Assembly (NCBI GenBank): GCA_020217165.1
Contig: JAIWOE010000061.1
Span: forward strand, 1-18,127
Source of the DNA: Desulfovibrio sp.
GTDB lineage: Bacteria; Desulfobacterota; Desulfovibrionia; Desulfovibrionales; Desulfovibrionaceae
Reading direction: 5' to 3'
Length of the DNA: 18,127 nt
Part shown: one piece after another, positions 7,798 to 16,713 of the stretch
Position numbering within the stretch: position 1 is the first letter of the stretch
How the letters are laid out: every line of letters begins with the position of its first letter
Notes under the pieces: model-generated
Told to the model about the DNA's origin: nothing
What the model saw: the letters and a program-made list of their open reading frames with translations, nothing else
Databases searched by the model: none
Position numbers and translations under genes: made by a program

Positions 7798-7834
7798 CGT
7801 GCAGGGTCGGGCCTGAAGGCTCGCGGCTCGCACG
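7798..7834 (+). promoter_or_regulatory. Stem-loop in the sat leader
   Basis: CGTGC (7798-7802) pairs with GCACG (7830-7834). Inside, CGGGCC (7808-7813) pairs with GGCTCG (7818-7823) around TGAA with one G-U pair. It sits about 40 nt upstream of the sat ribosome-binding site. No T tract follows and I recognise no riboswitch class. It may simply structure the leader. Confidence 0.3.
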
Positions 7835-7886
7835 GAAGAACGGCTGCTAACCCACATCTGTACCAAAGTAATAGGAGAGACGGCAC

Positions 7887-9167
7887 ATGTCCAAACTGGT
7901 TCCCCCTCATGGCGGTAAGGGCCTTGTTTGCTGCCTTCTGGAAGGCGCCGAGCTGGAGTCCGAAAAGAAAAAAGCTGCTGGCCTGAAGCAGATCGCCATT
8001 TCTGACCGCGTCAAGGGCGACTGCATCATGCTCGGCATCGGCGGCTTCAGCCCCCTGAATGGCTTCATGAACAAGGCCGACTGGAAGAGCGTTTGCGAAA
8101 AGATGATGCTCGCCGACGGCACCTTCTGGCCCGTCCCCGTGGTGTGCGACACCAACGATGAAGACTGCAAGGTTGGTGACGAAGTGGCCCTCGTGGGCCA
8201 GGACGGCGTGGTGTACGCCACCATGAAAATCGAAGAGAAGTATGCCCTTACTGAAGATGAAAAGAAGTGGGAATGCGAATCCGTCTTCAAGGGTAATGGC
8301 GCCGACTCGCAGAAGTTCTGGGACGTGGCTCTGGAAGACCACCCCGGCGTGCAGATGGTCATGAAGCAGGGCAAGTACAACCTGGCTGGCGCGGTGAAGG
8401 TCCTTTCCGAAGGCGACTACCGCGAAAAGTTCCCCGGCGTGTACATGACTCCCGCTGAAATCCGCGCCCAGATGGAAGCCCGTGGCTGGTCCAAGGTGGC
8501 TGCGCTTCAGCTGCGCAACCCCATGCACCGTTCCCACGAATATCTGGCCAAGATTGCCGCCGAAGTGTGCGATGGCGTGGTCATCCACTCCCTCATCGGC
8601 AACCTGAAGCCCGGCGACATCCCGGCTGACGTGCGCATCAAGTGCATCCAGGCCCTCATTGATGGCTACTTCGTGAAGGACTTCGTCATCAATGCCGGCT
8701 ACCCCCTGGACATGCGTTATGCCGGTCCTCGCGAAGCACTACTGCACGCCACCTTCCGTCAGAACTACGGCATCAGCTTCATGCTCATCGGCCGTGACCA
8801 TGCTGGCGTGGGCGACTTCTACACCCTCTTTGAAGCGCAGGAAATCTTCGACAAGATCCCCTACGCCAACGAAGCCTGCCCCACCCCCGGTCTGGCGCTG
8901 ATCACCCAGCCCATGAAGATCGACTGGACCTTCTACTGCTTTAAGTGTGACGGCATGGCCTCCATGCGCACCTGCCCCCACACCAAGGAAGACCGCGTCA
9001 TCCTGTCCGGCACCAAGCTGCGCAAGGCCCTTTCCGAAGGCGCTGAAGTGCCCGATCACTTCGGCCGCAACGAAGTTCTGGACATCCTGCGCACCTACTA
9101 CGAAGGCCTGACCGAAAAGGTCGAGGTCAAGATGCAGAAGGCCGCCTCCGGTCAGGAAATGAAATAA
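7887..9167 (+). CDS. sat: Sat, dissimilatory sulfate adenylyltransferase (ATP sulfurylase)
   Basis: 426 aa. Catalyses ATP + sulfate to APS + pyrophosphate in the cytoplasm, the activation step before AprAB. Motifs: [13 protein letters not shown] at 208-220 (the QxRNPxHxxH active-site loop), GRDHAGVGD at 302-310, and SGTKLRKAL at 374-382. A zinc-type set C351/C354/C363/H365 is found in the dissimilatory, bacterial/archaeal form of the enzyme. There is no APS-kinase domain, as expected for respiration rather than assimilation. The ATG at 7887 has AGGAGA 8 nt upstream. It is divergent from aprBA-qmoABC across a shared regulatory region and is closed by an intrinsic terminator 28 nt after the stop, so it is probably monocistronic. 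Confidence 0.98.
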   Translation: MSKLVPPHGGKGLVCCLLEGAELESEKKKAAGLKQIAISDRVKGDCIMLGIGGFSPLNGFMNKADWKSVCEKMMLADGTFWPVPVVCDTNDEDCKVGDEVALVGQDGVVYATMKIEEKYALTEDEKKWECESVFKGNGADSQKFWDVALEDHPGVQMVMKQGKYNLAGAVKVLSEGDYREKFPGVYMTPAEIRAQMEARGWSKVAALQLRNPMHRSHEYLAKIAAEVCDGVVIHSLIGNLKPGDIPADVRIKCIQALIDGYFVKDFVINAGYPLDMRYAGPREALLHATFRQNYGISFMLIGRDHAGVGDFYTLFEAQEIFDKIPYANEACPTPGLALITQPMKIDWTFYCFKCDGMASMRTCPHTKEDRVILSGTKLRKALSEGAEVPDHFGRNEVLDILRTYYEGLTEKVEVKMQKAASGQEMK

Positions 9168-9194
9168 GTTCGGACTGGACAAAGCGTTGTTGAT

Positions 9195-9222
9195 GGAGCG
9201 CCCTTCGGGGCGCTCCTTTTTT
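9195..9222 (+). terminator. Intrinsic terminator of sat
   Basis: GGAGCGCCC, TTCG loop, GGGCGCTCC, then six T residues: a perfect 9-bp GC-rich stem capped by a UUCG tetraloop, 28 nt after the sat stop codon. Confidence 0.95.
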
Positions 9223-9298
9223 GCACCTGGTTCCAGGATTCGTCGCCCCCCAGCCCCTTGCCCCCCGTCGCGTTTCCGGCTAGAAACTTGTGTTCACC

Positions 9299-10987
9299 AT
9301 GCGTCAAAACTCCACTCCCCCCCGCGATGTCGAGCGCGAGCTCGCCCGTTTGGACCAGAAACTCCTCGATCTCCTCGAAGAGCGCGCCGCCATTTTGGCC
9401 GCCATGCGCGCCGGCAAGAAAGGCCGCGCCGCCATGGAACAGCACCTCGAACAGCGCCTCTGGCAGGCCTGGGAAGAACGCGCCGGGCGCGCCATGGGAG
9501 ACAAGTCCCGCTGGCGGACCCTGTTCACCCTGATCCAGGACCTCCCCGCCGCCCGGCAACCGGAACCGGGCGAGTCCTCCGCCGGATTTCAGCTGTACCC
9601 CAAGCCCTTGGCGTGCAAGGCCACCGTCCTTGCCCCGGCGGGCGTCTGGGAATCCCAGTGCTGGGCCGCCCTGGCCGTGCAGTGTTCCCGCCGGGCCCAG
9701 CTGCGCGGGGTGGCCTTCAACGCGGCCCTGGCCTTCTTGGTCAAGGCTCTGAACCACGCCGGCGCCACCATCCGCTGGAACAACGACACCCTGGCCAGCG
9801 ACGGCGGCCAGATAAAGCTGGATGGCAAGGCCCTGTTCGTAGGCGATGATGCCCTGGGCTGTTATTTTCTGCTGTTCCTGGCCCTGGGCCAGCACATCCG
9901 CCTGCGCATCACCGGGGATACCGGCCTGAAGCTGCTGGATTTGTCCCCAGTGGGTCGCTTTCTCCAGGCCTTCCAGGCCCGGCTTACCCCGGTGGTGCCC
10001 GGCTCCAAGGGCCTGCCCGCCCGGCTGGAAAGCGCCGGCCTGCCGCCGGCAGCCATCCAGCTGCCTGGGGACCTGCCTGCCGAGACCCTGCTGGCCCTGG
10101 CCATGGCCTCGCCCTCCTATGAAGACGGCCTTGCCATCACCTGGAAGGACAACAAGTTCGAAGCCGTGGCCTCCCGCGCCGCAGCCATGCTGACCATGTT
10201 CGTGCCCGGGACCGTGCATGCGCCAGGCAGCCTGGTGATCCCGCGTGCCGAGCCCACCCTGCCCCCCGTGGCCTCCCTGCCCATGGACCCCCTGCTGGCC
10301 ACCACCCTGCTGGCCATGCCCCTGTGCCACCCCGCCGGGGGCGACATGGCCCTGGCAGGCGCGTTCCCGGCCCAGGTATCCCCCTGGAAGGAAGGCCTGG
10401 AGCTGTTGCAGGCAGCCGGTGCCCGACCGGAAATCGATTCGGACACCATCCGCGTGGCGGTGCCCGGTTCTCGCCCCGAGCACCACGGGCCCATCATCAT
10501 GGGTACCATGGCCGACCCGGCCTATTTCCCCCTGTCCTTTGCCCTGGCGGCGTCCCGCGTCCTGCAAGATGCCAGGCAGGATGCCAGCGTGCCGGTGCAG
10601 CTTTCCCTACCCGCCACGGACCTGGACCGTCAGGCCTGCGAAGAACTGGCTGCCCGCCTGGGCCTGCGTCTGGAACAGGACGAGACAGCCCTGCGCCTGA
10701 CCGGCCGCATGGCCGAGGCCGGCGCCATCACCCCGTGGCTGGCACCCACCGCCGCCTGGGGGCTGGCCTACGCCTGCCTGAGCATGGCCCGCCCCGGTCT
10801 GGCCCTGGCCAACCCCGGCGGCGTGACCGAACTGCTCCCCAGGTTCTGGAATCTGTACAACACCCTGCCCGAGCCCCCGCGCGATGTACTGCTGGTGGCC
10901 CCGGCCCCCATGGACGAGGAGAACGCCGATGATGGTCGAAGACGAAAACGACGCATCAAGCTTCGCGGAGATATCACGCCTTCGTGA
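9299..10987 (+). CDS. Degenerate EPSP-synthase-fold protein with chorismate-mutase-like N-terminus (likely pseudoenzyme)
   Basis: 562 aa from the ATG at 9299; an in-frame GTG at 9290 is possible and neither has a clear ribosome-binding site. Residues about 10-60 resemble the first helices of type II chorismate mutase (LARLDQKLLDLLEERAAIL). From about 105 to 525 the order of secondary elements and landmarks follows EPSP synthase (AroA), but the substrate-binding residues are replaced. PGSKS becomes PAGVWES (113-119), the NAGT region becomes GDDALG (182-187), and GDxRLRxRP becomes GDTGLKLLD (206-214). The SSQ region reads LPAETLL (259-265), and the C-terminal lysine loop DPxCxxKTFP becomes NPGGVTELLP (505-514). 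It is therefore unlikely to make EPSP. The C-terminus ends in a basic tail ([10 protein letters not shown]) encoded where the next gene overlaps. Family assignment is by eye; function unknown. Confidence 0.7.
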   Translation: MRQNSTPPRDVERELARLDQKLLDLLEERAAILAAMRAGKKGRAAMEQHLEQRLWQAWEERAGRAMGDKSRWRTLFTLIQDLPAARQPEPGESSAGFQLYPKPLACKATVLAPAGVWESQCWAALAVQCSRRAQLRGVAFNAALAFLVKALNHAGATIRWNNDTLASDGGQIKLDGKALFVGDDALGCYFLLFLALGQHIRLRITGDTGLKLLDLSPVGRFLQAFQARLTPVVPGSKGLPARLESAGLPPAAIQLPGDLPAETLLALAMASPSYEDGLAITWKDNKFEAVASRAAAMLTMFVPGTVHAPGSLVIPRAEPTLPPVASLPMDPLLATTLLAMPLCHPAGGDMALAGAFPAQVSPWKEGLELLQAAGARPEIDSDTIRVAVPGSRPEHHGPIIMGTMADPAYFPLSFALAASRVLQDARQDASVPVQLSLPATDLDRQACEELAARLGLRLEQDETALRLTGRMAEAGAITPWLAPTAAWGLAYACLSMARPGLALANPGGVTELLPRFWNLYNTLPEPPRDVLLVAPAPMDEENADDGRRRKRRIKLRGDITPS

Positions 10988-11219
10988 GGAGATAACACGC
11001 CTGGAAGCCGAGCAGCGCGCCGCCGATCAGCGGGCGCAGCAGCTGCGCCAGGCCGAAAATCCTGGCGCTGGCGTGTACTACGCCCAGGAAATCTTTCAGG
11101 CCCAGCAGGACAAGCTGCGCCTGGGCGTGGAAATCCAATTGCGTAAAAACAAGATCAACCGCCTGCAGATGGGGTGGGATGGCCTGGAGCTTGCCCAGCC
11201 CCCGTCCTTTTTGCAGTAA
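10929..11219 (+). CDS. Small coiled-coil hypothetical protein overlapping the EPSP-synthase-like gene
   Basis: 96 aa, not recognised. The start at 10929 is chosen because GAGGAG lies 7 nt upstream; a second ATG follows directly at 10932. Residues about 12-45 are a charged, heptad-like helix rich in E, R, Q and A ([20 protein letters not shown]). A second helix around 58-80 ([20 protein letters not shown]) ends in a short hydrophobic tail. There is no signal peptide, membrane segment or cysteine motif. It overlaps the end of the preceding gene by 59 nt in another frame, which points to translational coupling and perhaps a joint role. The next gene, an aconitase, begins 29 nt later. Confidence 0.75.
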   Translation: MMVEDENDASSFAEISRLREEITRLEAEQRAADQRAQQLRQAENPGAGVYYAQEIFQAQQDKLRLGVEIQLRKNKINRLQMGWDGLELAQPPSFLQ

Positions 11220-11248
11220 GCAACCACCCTTCTACCCACCCTGCCGCC

Positions 11249-13204
11249 ATGCCCAAGAACCTCACGCAAAAGATCATTGCCGCCCACCTCGTGGACGGCT
11301 CCATGGAACCCGGCGCTGAAATCGGCCTCAAAATCGACCAGACCCTCACCCAGGACGCCACCGGCACCATGGCCTATCTGCAGTTCGAGGCCCTGGGTCT
11401 GGAGCGGGTCAAAACCGAACTCTCGGTCAGCTATGTGGACCACAACACCCTGCAGATGGGCTTCCGCAACCCGGACGACCATCGCTACCTGCGGTCCATC
11501 GCCAAGAAGTACGGCATCATCTTCTCCCCCCCCGGCACGGGCATCTGCCATCAGCTGCACCTGGAGAACTTTGCCAAGCCCGGCAAGACCCTCATCGGCT
11601 CCGACAGCCACACCCCCACCGCCGGCGGCGTGTGCTCCCTGGCCATGGGCGCCGGCGGCCTATCCGTGGCCCTGGCCATGGCTGGCGAGCCATACCACAT
11701 CCCCATGCCCAGGGTTCTGCGGGTCCACCTCACCGGCGCCCTCACGGGATGGGCCTCGGCCAAAGACGTGATCCTGCACCTGCTGGGACAGCTCACGGTC
11801 AAGGGCGGTGTGGGCAAGGTGCTGGAATACACCGGGCCCGGCGTGGCCACCCTTTCCGTGCCGGAACGCGCCGTCATCACCAACATGGGCGCGGAGCTGG
11901 GCGCCACCACGTCCATCTTCCCCAGCGACGAACGCACCCGGGAATTCCTGGCCAGCATGGGCCGGCCCGAGGATTTCGTGCCCATGGCCGCGGATGAGGG
12001 CGCCACCTATGATGACACCATCGAGGTGGACCTCTCCACCCTGGTGCCCCTGGCCGCGCAGCCCCACATGCCCGACCGGGTGGTGCCCGTGGCCCAGCTG
12101 GCCGGCCTCAAGGTGGATCAGGCGGCCATCGGCTCCTGCACTAATTCTTCTTACGCGGACATGAAGTCCGTGGCCCTGCTCTTCGCCGGCAAGCAGGTGG
12201 CCGAGCACACCGATACCCTGATCTCCCCTGGCTCCAAGCAGGTCATCAAGCTGCTGGCCCGGGAGTCCCTCATCGAACCCATCGTGGACGCCGGCGCGCG
12301 CCTGCTGGAGGCCTCCTGCGGACCGTGCATCGGCATGGGCGGTTCCCCGGTATCCCAGGGGGTGAGTGTGCGGACCTTCAACCGCAATTTCGAGGGCCGC
12401 AGCGGCACCCAGGACGCCCAGGTGTACCTGGTGAGCCCCCTCACGGCCGCCCAGTGCGCCCTGCGCGGCGAGTTCAGCGACCCCGCCACCTGGGGCCAAC
12501 CGCCGGCAGTGGATCCCCTGCCCAAGGACGCCCCCTCCATCCGCTCCCTGTTCCTCTTTCCCCCGGCCGACGGCGCTGCGGTGGAGATTGAGCGCGGCCC
12601 CAACATCGTGGCCCTGGAACAGTTCCCCACCCTGCCCGAGGTCATCGAGACCAGCGTGCAGCTCAAGGTGGAAGACAACATCACCACCGACCACATTCTG
12701 CCGGCCGGCGCGCAGATCACCGCCCTGCGGTCCAACATTCCGGCCATCAGTGAGTACATCTTCAGCCGGGTGGACGCCGGCTTTGTGGGCCGCATGAAGG
12801 ACCGCGCCGCCCAGGGCGTGGACAAGGCCTGCGGCGGCGTCATCGTGGCCGGGGAAAACTACGGCCAGGGCTCTTCCCGCGAACATGCCGCCCTGGGACC
12901 GCGGCACCTGGGCGTGTGCGCCGTGGTGGCCAAGTCCTTCGCCCGCATCCACCGCGCCAACCTGGTCAACTTCGGCATCCTGCCCCTGCTGCTGGTGCAC
13001 AAGGACGACTACGACAAGCTGGGCCAGGGCATGAGCCTGTCCATCCCCGCGGCGTCCATCCAGCCCGGTGGGGAGGTCTCCCTGCAGGTCAATGGCGTGG
13101 GTCTCGTTCCCGTCACCAACGACCTTTCCGCCCACGAGCTGGCTGTCATCCGTGCAGGCGGGCTGCTCAATTTCGTACGTTTCGCCAAGGCCCGACAGGC
13201 GTAA
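11249..13204 (+). CDS. Aconitate hydratase (aconitase)
   Basis: 651 aa. Interconverts citrate and isocitrate through cis-aconitate with a [4Fe-4S] cluster. The cluster ligands are C297 ([13 protein letters not shown]) and C357/C360 (CGPCIGMGG). Other family landmarks are [33 protein letters not shown] and [21 protein letters not shown], the last from the swivelling C-terminal domain. The length and all-in-one domain order fit the shorter single-chain aconitases seen in Desulfovibrio and Aquifex rather than the ~890-aa AcnA. The ATG at 11249 gives the family's normal N-terminus; the frame is open to 11174. No Shine-Dalgarno is visible, so it may depend on coupling to the small gene ending 29 nt upstream. 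ppiD follows after 18 nt. Confidence 0.93.
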   Translation: MPKNLTQKIIAAHLVDGSMEPGAEIGLKIDQTLTQDATGTMAYLQFEALGLERVKTELSVSYVDHNTLQMGFRNPDDHRYLRSIAKKYGIIFSPPGTGICHQLHLENFAKPGKTLIGSDSHTPTAGGVCSLAMGAGGLSVALAMAGEPYHIPMPRVLRVHLTGALTGWASAKDVILHLLGQLTVKGGVGKVLEYTGPGVATLSVPERAVITNMGAELGATTSIFPSDERTREFLASMGRPEDFVPMAADEGATYDDTIEVDLSTLVPLAAQPHMPDRVVPVAQLAGLKVDQAAIGSCTNSSYADMKSVALLFAGKQVAEHTDTLISPGSKQVIKLLARESLIEPIVDAGARLLEASCGPCIGMGGSPVSQGVSVRTFNRNFEGRSGTQDAQVYLVSPLTAAQCALRGEFSDPATWGQPPAVDPLPKDAPSIRSLFLFPPADGAAVEIERGPNIVALEQFPTLPEVIETSVQLKVEDNITTDHILPAGAQITALRSNIPAISEYIFSRVDAGFVGRMKDRAAQGVDKACGGVIVAGENYGQGSSREHAALGPRHLGVCAVVAKSFARIHRANLVNFGILPLLLVHKDDYDKLGQGMSLSIPAASIQPGGEVSLQVNGVGLVPVTNDLSAHELAVIRAGGLLNFVRFAKARQA

Positions 13205-13222
13205 GGAGCAACGGGTTCTCCC

Positions 13223-15106
13223 ATGATGGAATTCATTCGGAACTATGCCCACTCGTGGGCCGTGAAGATCCTCTTCGGGATCATTGTCATTGTGTTTGTC
13301 TTTTTCGGCGTCAACAGCTTCAACGCTCCCCGGGCCGACGTGGTGGCCATGGTGAACGACACGCCCATCCTGGCCAAGGCCTACAGCCGCTCCCTGGAGC
13401 TGGCCGTGGACAACCTGCGCCGCTCCAATCCGTCCCTGGATCAGGATACCATGATCCGCATGGGGCTGCGCCGCGACGTGCTCATGAAAATGGTCTCGGA
13501 CCTGCTCATGGTGCAGGACGCCACCCGCCAGGGCGTGACCGTCTCCGACGAGGAACTGCGCCAGACCATCATGAGCATGAGCTTCTTTCTGGACGAACGC
13601 GGCCAGTTCGACCCCCAGCGATACCGCGGCATCCTCTCGCGCCAGAACCAGACCGTGCGTGAATTCGAGGACAACGTCCGCAATGAAATGCTGGTGCAGA
13701 AGCTAACCGACGCCGTGACCAGCGCCATCGCCATGACCGACACCGAAACGCGGGATTTCTTCCTGTATACTCGCATGCAGGCCGTACTGGACTACGTGCC
13801 CGTCACCATTGCAGATTTCGTGCAGGATGTGGAGGTCACCCAGGAAGAAATCGCCGACTGGTACGCCCAGCGCAACGAAACCTTCCGCACTGCCCCCCGC
13901 CTGGAGCTGACGGCCCTGGTCTTCACCCCGGACGCCCTGGCCCGCAACGAGACCGTGTCTGCGGAGCAGGTGCAGGCCTTCTATGCAGCCAACAAGGACC
14001 GCCTCTTCACCCAGGAAGACCGGGTGCGCGCCCGGCACATCCTGCTGCGCGTGGAGCAGAACGCCACTCCGGCGGAGGCTGGGGCGGTGTTGGAACAGAT
14101 CCGCGGCATTAAGGCGCGCCTGGACAATGGCGAGGACTTCACCGCCCTGGCCCAGGAGCTGTCCGAAGACACGTCCAACATTGTCGGCGGCGACCTGGGC
14201 TGGTTCGACCGCGGGCAGATGGTGCCAGCCTTCGAGGCCGTGGCCTTCTCCCTGAAGCCCGGCGAGATCAGCGACCCCGTGCGCACGGATTTCGGCTACC
14301 ACCTCATCAAGTGCGAGGCCAGGGAAGAAGCCGGCGTCAGGACCTTTGAGGACGTCAAGGAAGAGATCCTCCAGCGGCTGGCCCGGGAACAGGCCGCCAG
14401 CCGGGTAGCGGATTCCCTGGATCTGGCCCTGGAACGCATCCTGGCCGGCGAGGCCTTTGACACCGTGGGCAAGGACCTGGATGTCCCCGTGCAGACCACG
14501 CCCCTGTTGACCCGGGCCGAAATGACGGCCCGCTTTGCCATGGAGCCCGAGGCTGCAGAGGCCCTGTTCCTTATGGAGGCCGGAGAGGTGTCCGATGCCC
14601 CGCTGCCCCTGGAAGATGGCTACCTCCTGGTGCGTGTGGTGAACAAGGCGCCAGCGGCCATCAAGCCCCTGGTGGAAGTGCAGGACGACGTGGCTGCCCG
14701 GGTCAAGGCCGAAAAGGCCCTGCTCAAGGCCAAGGACGCCGCGGAGGCCCTGGCCAAGGAACTGCGGGAAACCCCCGACGCCCACGCCGACCGGGTGCGG
14801 ACCACCGAGCCCTTCAGCCGGTCCGAGGCCATCCCGGCCCTGGGCGCCAGCGAATCCCTGCTGCGTGCCGCCTTTGACGCCGAACCCGGCGCATGGCTGG
14901 AAACGCCCTTCACCCTGGACGATGGCTTTGCCGTGGTGCGCGTGGCCAAGCGCCTGCCTCCCGAGGACGCCCAGTGGGACGCGGAAAAGTCCCTCTGGAA
15001 GGACCACCTGACCCAGCGCAAACAGCAGGAAATGCTGGAGGCCTACGTGCAGGCCCTGCAGCAGCAGGCCAAGATCACCATCAACAATCCAAAGTTCTTC
15101 GAATAA
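13223..15106 (+). CDS. ppiD: PpiD/SurA-type membrane-anchored peptidyl-prolyl isomerase
   Basis: 627 aa. A short cytoplasmic N-terminus is followed by one membrane segment at about residues 13-32 (ILFGIIVIVFVFFGV), then a large periplasmic part. The SurA/PpiD-like chaperone N-domain spans about 35-190. A parvulin (PPIC) domain lies at about 265-368 (RARHILLRVEQ, GGDLGWFDRGQMVPAFEAVAFSL, FGYHLIKCE). A further degenerate repeat-like region follows (EALFLMEAGEVSDAPLPLEDGYLLVRV). By family it helps fold outer-membrane or exported proteins near the translocon. The start may be the ATG at 13223 or the adjacent one at 13226. AGGAG lies 14 nt upstream of 13223, longer than usual. It follows the aconitase by 18 nt; the two jobs are not obviously related. 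Confidence 0.9.
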   Translation: MMEFIRNYAHSWAVKILFGIIVIVFVFFGVNSFNAPRADVVAMVNDTPILAKAYSRSLELAVDNLRRSNPSLDQDTMIRMGLRRDVLMKMVSDLLMVQDATRQGVTVSDEELRQTIMSMSFFLDERGQFDPQRYRGILSRQNQTVREFEDNVRNEMLVQKLTDAVTSAIAMTDTETRDFFLYTRMQAVLDYVPVTIADFVQDVEVTQEEIADWYAQRNETFRTAPRLELTALVFTPDALARNETVSAEQVQAFYAANKDRLFTQEDRVRARHILLRVEQNATPAEAGAVLEQIRGIKARLDNGEDFTALAQELSEDTSNIVGGDLGWFDRGQMVPAFEAVAFSLKPGEISDPVRTDFGYHLIKCEAREEAGVRTFEDVKEEILQRLAREQAASRVADSLDLALERILAGEAFDTVGKDLDVPVQTTPLLTRAEMTARFAMEPEAAEALFLMEAGEVSDAPLPLEDGYLLVRVVNKAPAAIKPLVEVQDDVAARVKAEKALLKAKDAAEALAKELRETPDAHADRVRTTEPFSRSEAIPALGASESLLRAAFDAEPGAWLETPFTLDDGFAVVRVAKRLPPEDAQWDAEKSLWKDHLTQRKQQEMLEAYVQALQQQAKITINNPKFFE

Positions 15107-15121
15107 TTCGTTGCAGCAGCC

Positions 15122-15163
15122 GGGCGATGCCGCGTGGGGAGCTACCCTGCCACGGCATCGCCC
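15122..15163. repeat. Inverted repeat between convergent ppiD and phosphoesterase genes
   Basis: GGGCGATGCCG (15122-15132) and CGGCATCGCCC (15153-15163) are perfect 11-bp arms with a 20-nt loop. It starts 16 nt after the ppiD stop and overlaps the last codons of the convergent phosphoesterase gene. There is no T tract on either side, so it would be at best a weak or factor-dependent transcript end for both genes. Confidence 0.5.
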
Positions 15164-15657
15164 CAGCAGTCTCCGGGGAGGCGGCGTTCATCCACATGAA
15201 TGCGCCTCCCCGTTTTCGTGAGCACGGCATAGGAGCGCCGCCCGGCCCGGGAGGCGCACAGGGAGCCCGGGTTCACCACCAGCACGTCCCCCAGCTCCAT
15301 GGACAGGAAGCGGTGGGTGTGTCCAAAGCACACCACCTGTACCTCCCCGCCAAAGGCCGCCACCACCCGGGCGGGGTCCCCCCCCAGTTCCGCGTGCCCG
15401 TGGGCCAGGCCAATGGCCAGCTCTCCGGCCTGCACCGTGGTGCGCCAGGGCAGCTCGTCGTGCATGGGCCAGGGGTCGGAATTGCCCAGCACCCCGTGAA
15501 AGCCGGGATGCTGCAGGAGATAATGATACATGGCCGGCGCAGCGTAATCCCCGCAATGCAGCAGCAGATCCATGGCGGCCAGCTCGGTTTCGTAAAACGC
15601 CTCAAACCAGGGCGTGGGCCGTTCCAGGTGGGTGTCGGAAATAACGGCGATGCGCAT
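15142..15657 (-). CDS. YfcE/MJ0936-type metallophosphoesterase
   Basis: 171 aa. The calcineurin-like metal-binding motifs are all present: D8 and H10 (ISDTH), D37 (CGDY), N59 (LGNSD), H86 (AHGH), and H113/H115 (FGHTH), followed by NPGS at 129-132. Members of this family are small cytoplasmic Mn/Ni-dependent phosphodiesterases with poorly known natural substrates. The ATG at 15657 (MRIAVISDTH) is chosen because the first beta strand then starts at the N-terminus as in the family; the open frame extends to a TTG at 15693. The upstream GGAAAG sits too close to be a good ribosome-binding site. Convergent with ppiD, and downstream of the araC-type gene on the same strand with a 123-nt gap. Confidence 0.88.
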   Translation of the reverse strand: MRIAVISDTHLERPTPWFEAFYETELAAMDLLLHCGDYAAPAMYHYLLQHPGFHGVLGNSDPWPMHDELPWRTTVQAGELAIGLAHGHAELGGDPARVVAAFGGEVQVVCFGHTHRFLSMELGDVLVVNPGSLCASRAGRRSYAVLTKTGRRIHVDERRLPGDCWGDAVAG

Positions 15658-15780
15658 CTTTCCATCGTACAGCACGGCGGCCGTTGCTGGCAATCAAAAG
15701 CAGCGCTCAGGACACCGGAAGGCTCGCGTGACGTTTCCGAAATAGGGAGATGAAAGCATCACCATATGTTGGGGCGCACA

Positions 15781-16587
15781 CTAGGGAGCTGGGCGGTCGG
15801 CCTGCTTGTCCATGAAATACCGGGCCGGTGACTTGCCCATGACCTTCTTGAACATGGTGATGAAGGCGCTGGCGCTTTCATACCCCAGATCCAGGGCCAC
15901 GGCCTGCACCGAGCCCCCCTGGGCCAGGCGCTGCAGGGCAATGAGGATGTGCAACTGCTGCCGCCAGCGGCCAAAGCTCATGCCCGTATCCCGGTGCAAG
16001 GCGCGGGAAAGGGTGCGCTCGGCCATGCCAATGCGTCGGCCCCATTCGGCAATGGTGGCGCGGTCCGCCGGGTGGTTCAGCAGGCTGATGGCAATGGTCC
16101 GCAGCTTTTCATTCTGCGGCATGGGGAAATTGAGCCTGGCCACGGGGGCGGCGGCCAGCTGATCCAACAGTACCTGCACAATACGTCCATCGGGCCCCTC
16201 TTCCTCGTACAACATGGGCATTTGCACGGCATGGAGCAACAGCTCCTGCAACAAGGGGGAGACGGTGATGGTGCGGCACTCCCGGGGCATGGTGGGGGCG
16301 GCATCCGGCTCCACGAACAGGCCGTAAATCTGCAAGGCGCCGGCGCCACGAAAGGTCAGGGGCATGCCGCTGGGAATCCACAAGGCGCACCGCGGCGGCA
16401 CGATCCAGACGCCATGATCCGCCTCCAGGGTCACCACGCCGCGCATGGTCAGCAGCAGGTGGGCCTTGCGGTGGGGGCGCACGGTTTTTTCCACGCCCTT
16501 GGTCACCACGTCAATGCCCATGGCCACCACGGCCCGAGGCACGGCGTCGGGATAAAAGGCGTCGCAGTCCGGTTGCAGAATCGGCAT
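15781..16587 (-). CDS. AraC-family transcriptional regulator with cupin N-domain
   Basis: 268 aa. Residues about 15-95 form a cupin-like ligand domain (VRPHRKAHLLLTMRG, WIVPPRCALWIPSGMPLTF). The C-terminal ~100 residues hold two helix-turn-helix units: IAEWGRRIGMAERTLSRAL at about 179-197, and VQAVALDLGYESASAFITMF (227-246) followed by the AraC signature end KKVMGKSPARYF. This layout resembles NimR/YeaM-type regulators, which control divergent efflux genes. Here it is divergent from an RND efflux adaptor gene, so that is the likely target; the ligand is unknown. No clear Shine-Dalgarno precedes the ATG at 16587. Confidence 0.9.
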   Translation of the reverse strand: MPILQPDCDAFYPDAVPRAVVAMGIDVVTKGVEKTVRPHRKAHLLLTMRGVVTLEADHGVWIVPPRCALWIPSGMPLTFRGAGALQIYGLFVEPDAAPTMPRECRTITVSPLLQELLLHAVQMPMLYEEEGPDGRIVQVLLDQLAAAPVARLNFPMPQNEKLRTIAISLLNHPADRATIAEWGRRIGMAERTLSRALHRDTGMSFGRWRQQLHILIALQRLAQGGSVQAVALDLGYESASAFITMFKKVMGKSPARYFMDKQADRPAP

Positions 16588-16663
16588 GGGGCAGTTGTAC
16601 CCGCAGTAAAAGATAATGGCAATATTTCAACAATTTCAGATTCAACTGCTGTTTTGTGCCAAC

Positions 16664-16692
16664 ATTCTATCTGTTTAAAATAATGGATTAAA
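16664..16692 (-). promoter_or_regulatory. Weak candidate promoter of the araC-type gene
   Basis: On the minus strand TTTAAT (16687-16692), a 17-bp spacer, and TAGAAT (16664-16669). The -10 is one base off consensus, the -35 is poor. The start of transcription would be near 16657, about 70 nt before the ATG. Confidence 0.3.
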
Positions 16693-16713
16693 CGCGAAAA
16701 ATTGACCGGATTG

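Larger units (their letters stand above)
7077..7886. other. Non-coding divergon between aprB and sat
   Basis: 810 bp separate the divergent aprB and sat start codons, and I find no convincing gene in it. It contains the apr leader with its terminator-like hairpin, the apr promoter, three 18-bp TTGTGA-N6-TCACAA-like palindromes, the sat promoter, and the sat leader with a stem-loop. These are listed separately. A further inverted repeat, AACCAT-TCTAG-ATGGTT at 7333-7349, lies in the apr leader just downstream of the expected transcription start. The stretch 7410-7580 shows nothing I can assign. Confidence 0.7.

Noticed and set aside
15658..15693. An N-terminal extension of the phosphoesterase from a TTG
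   Set aside because: The family begins directly with the first beta strand and the DTH motif; the ATG at 15657 gives that form.
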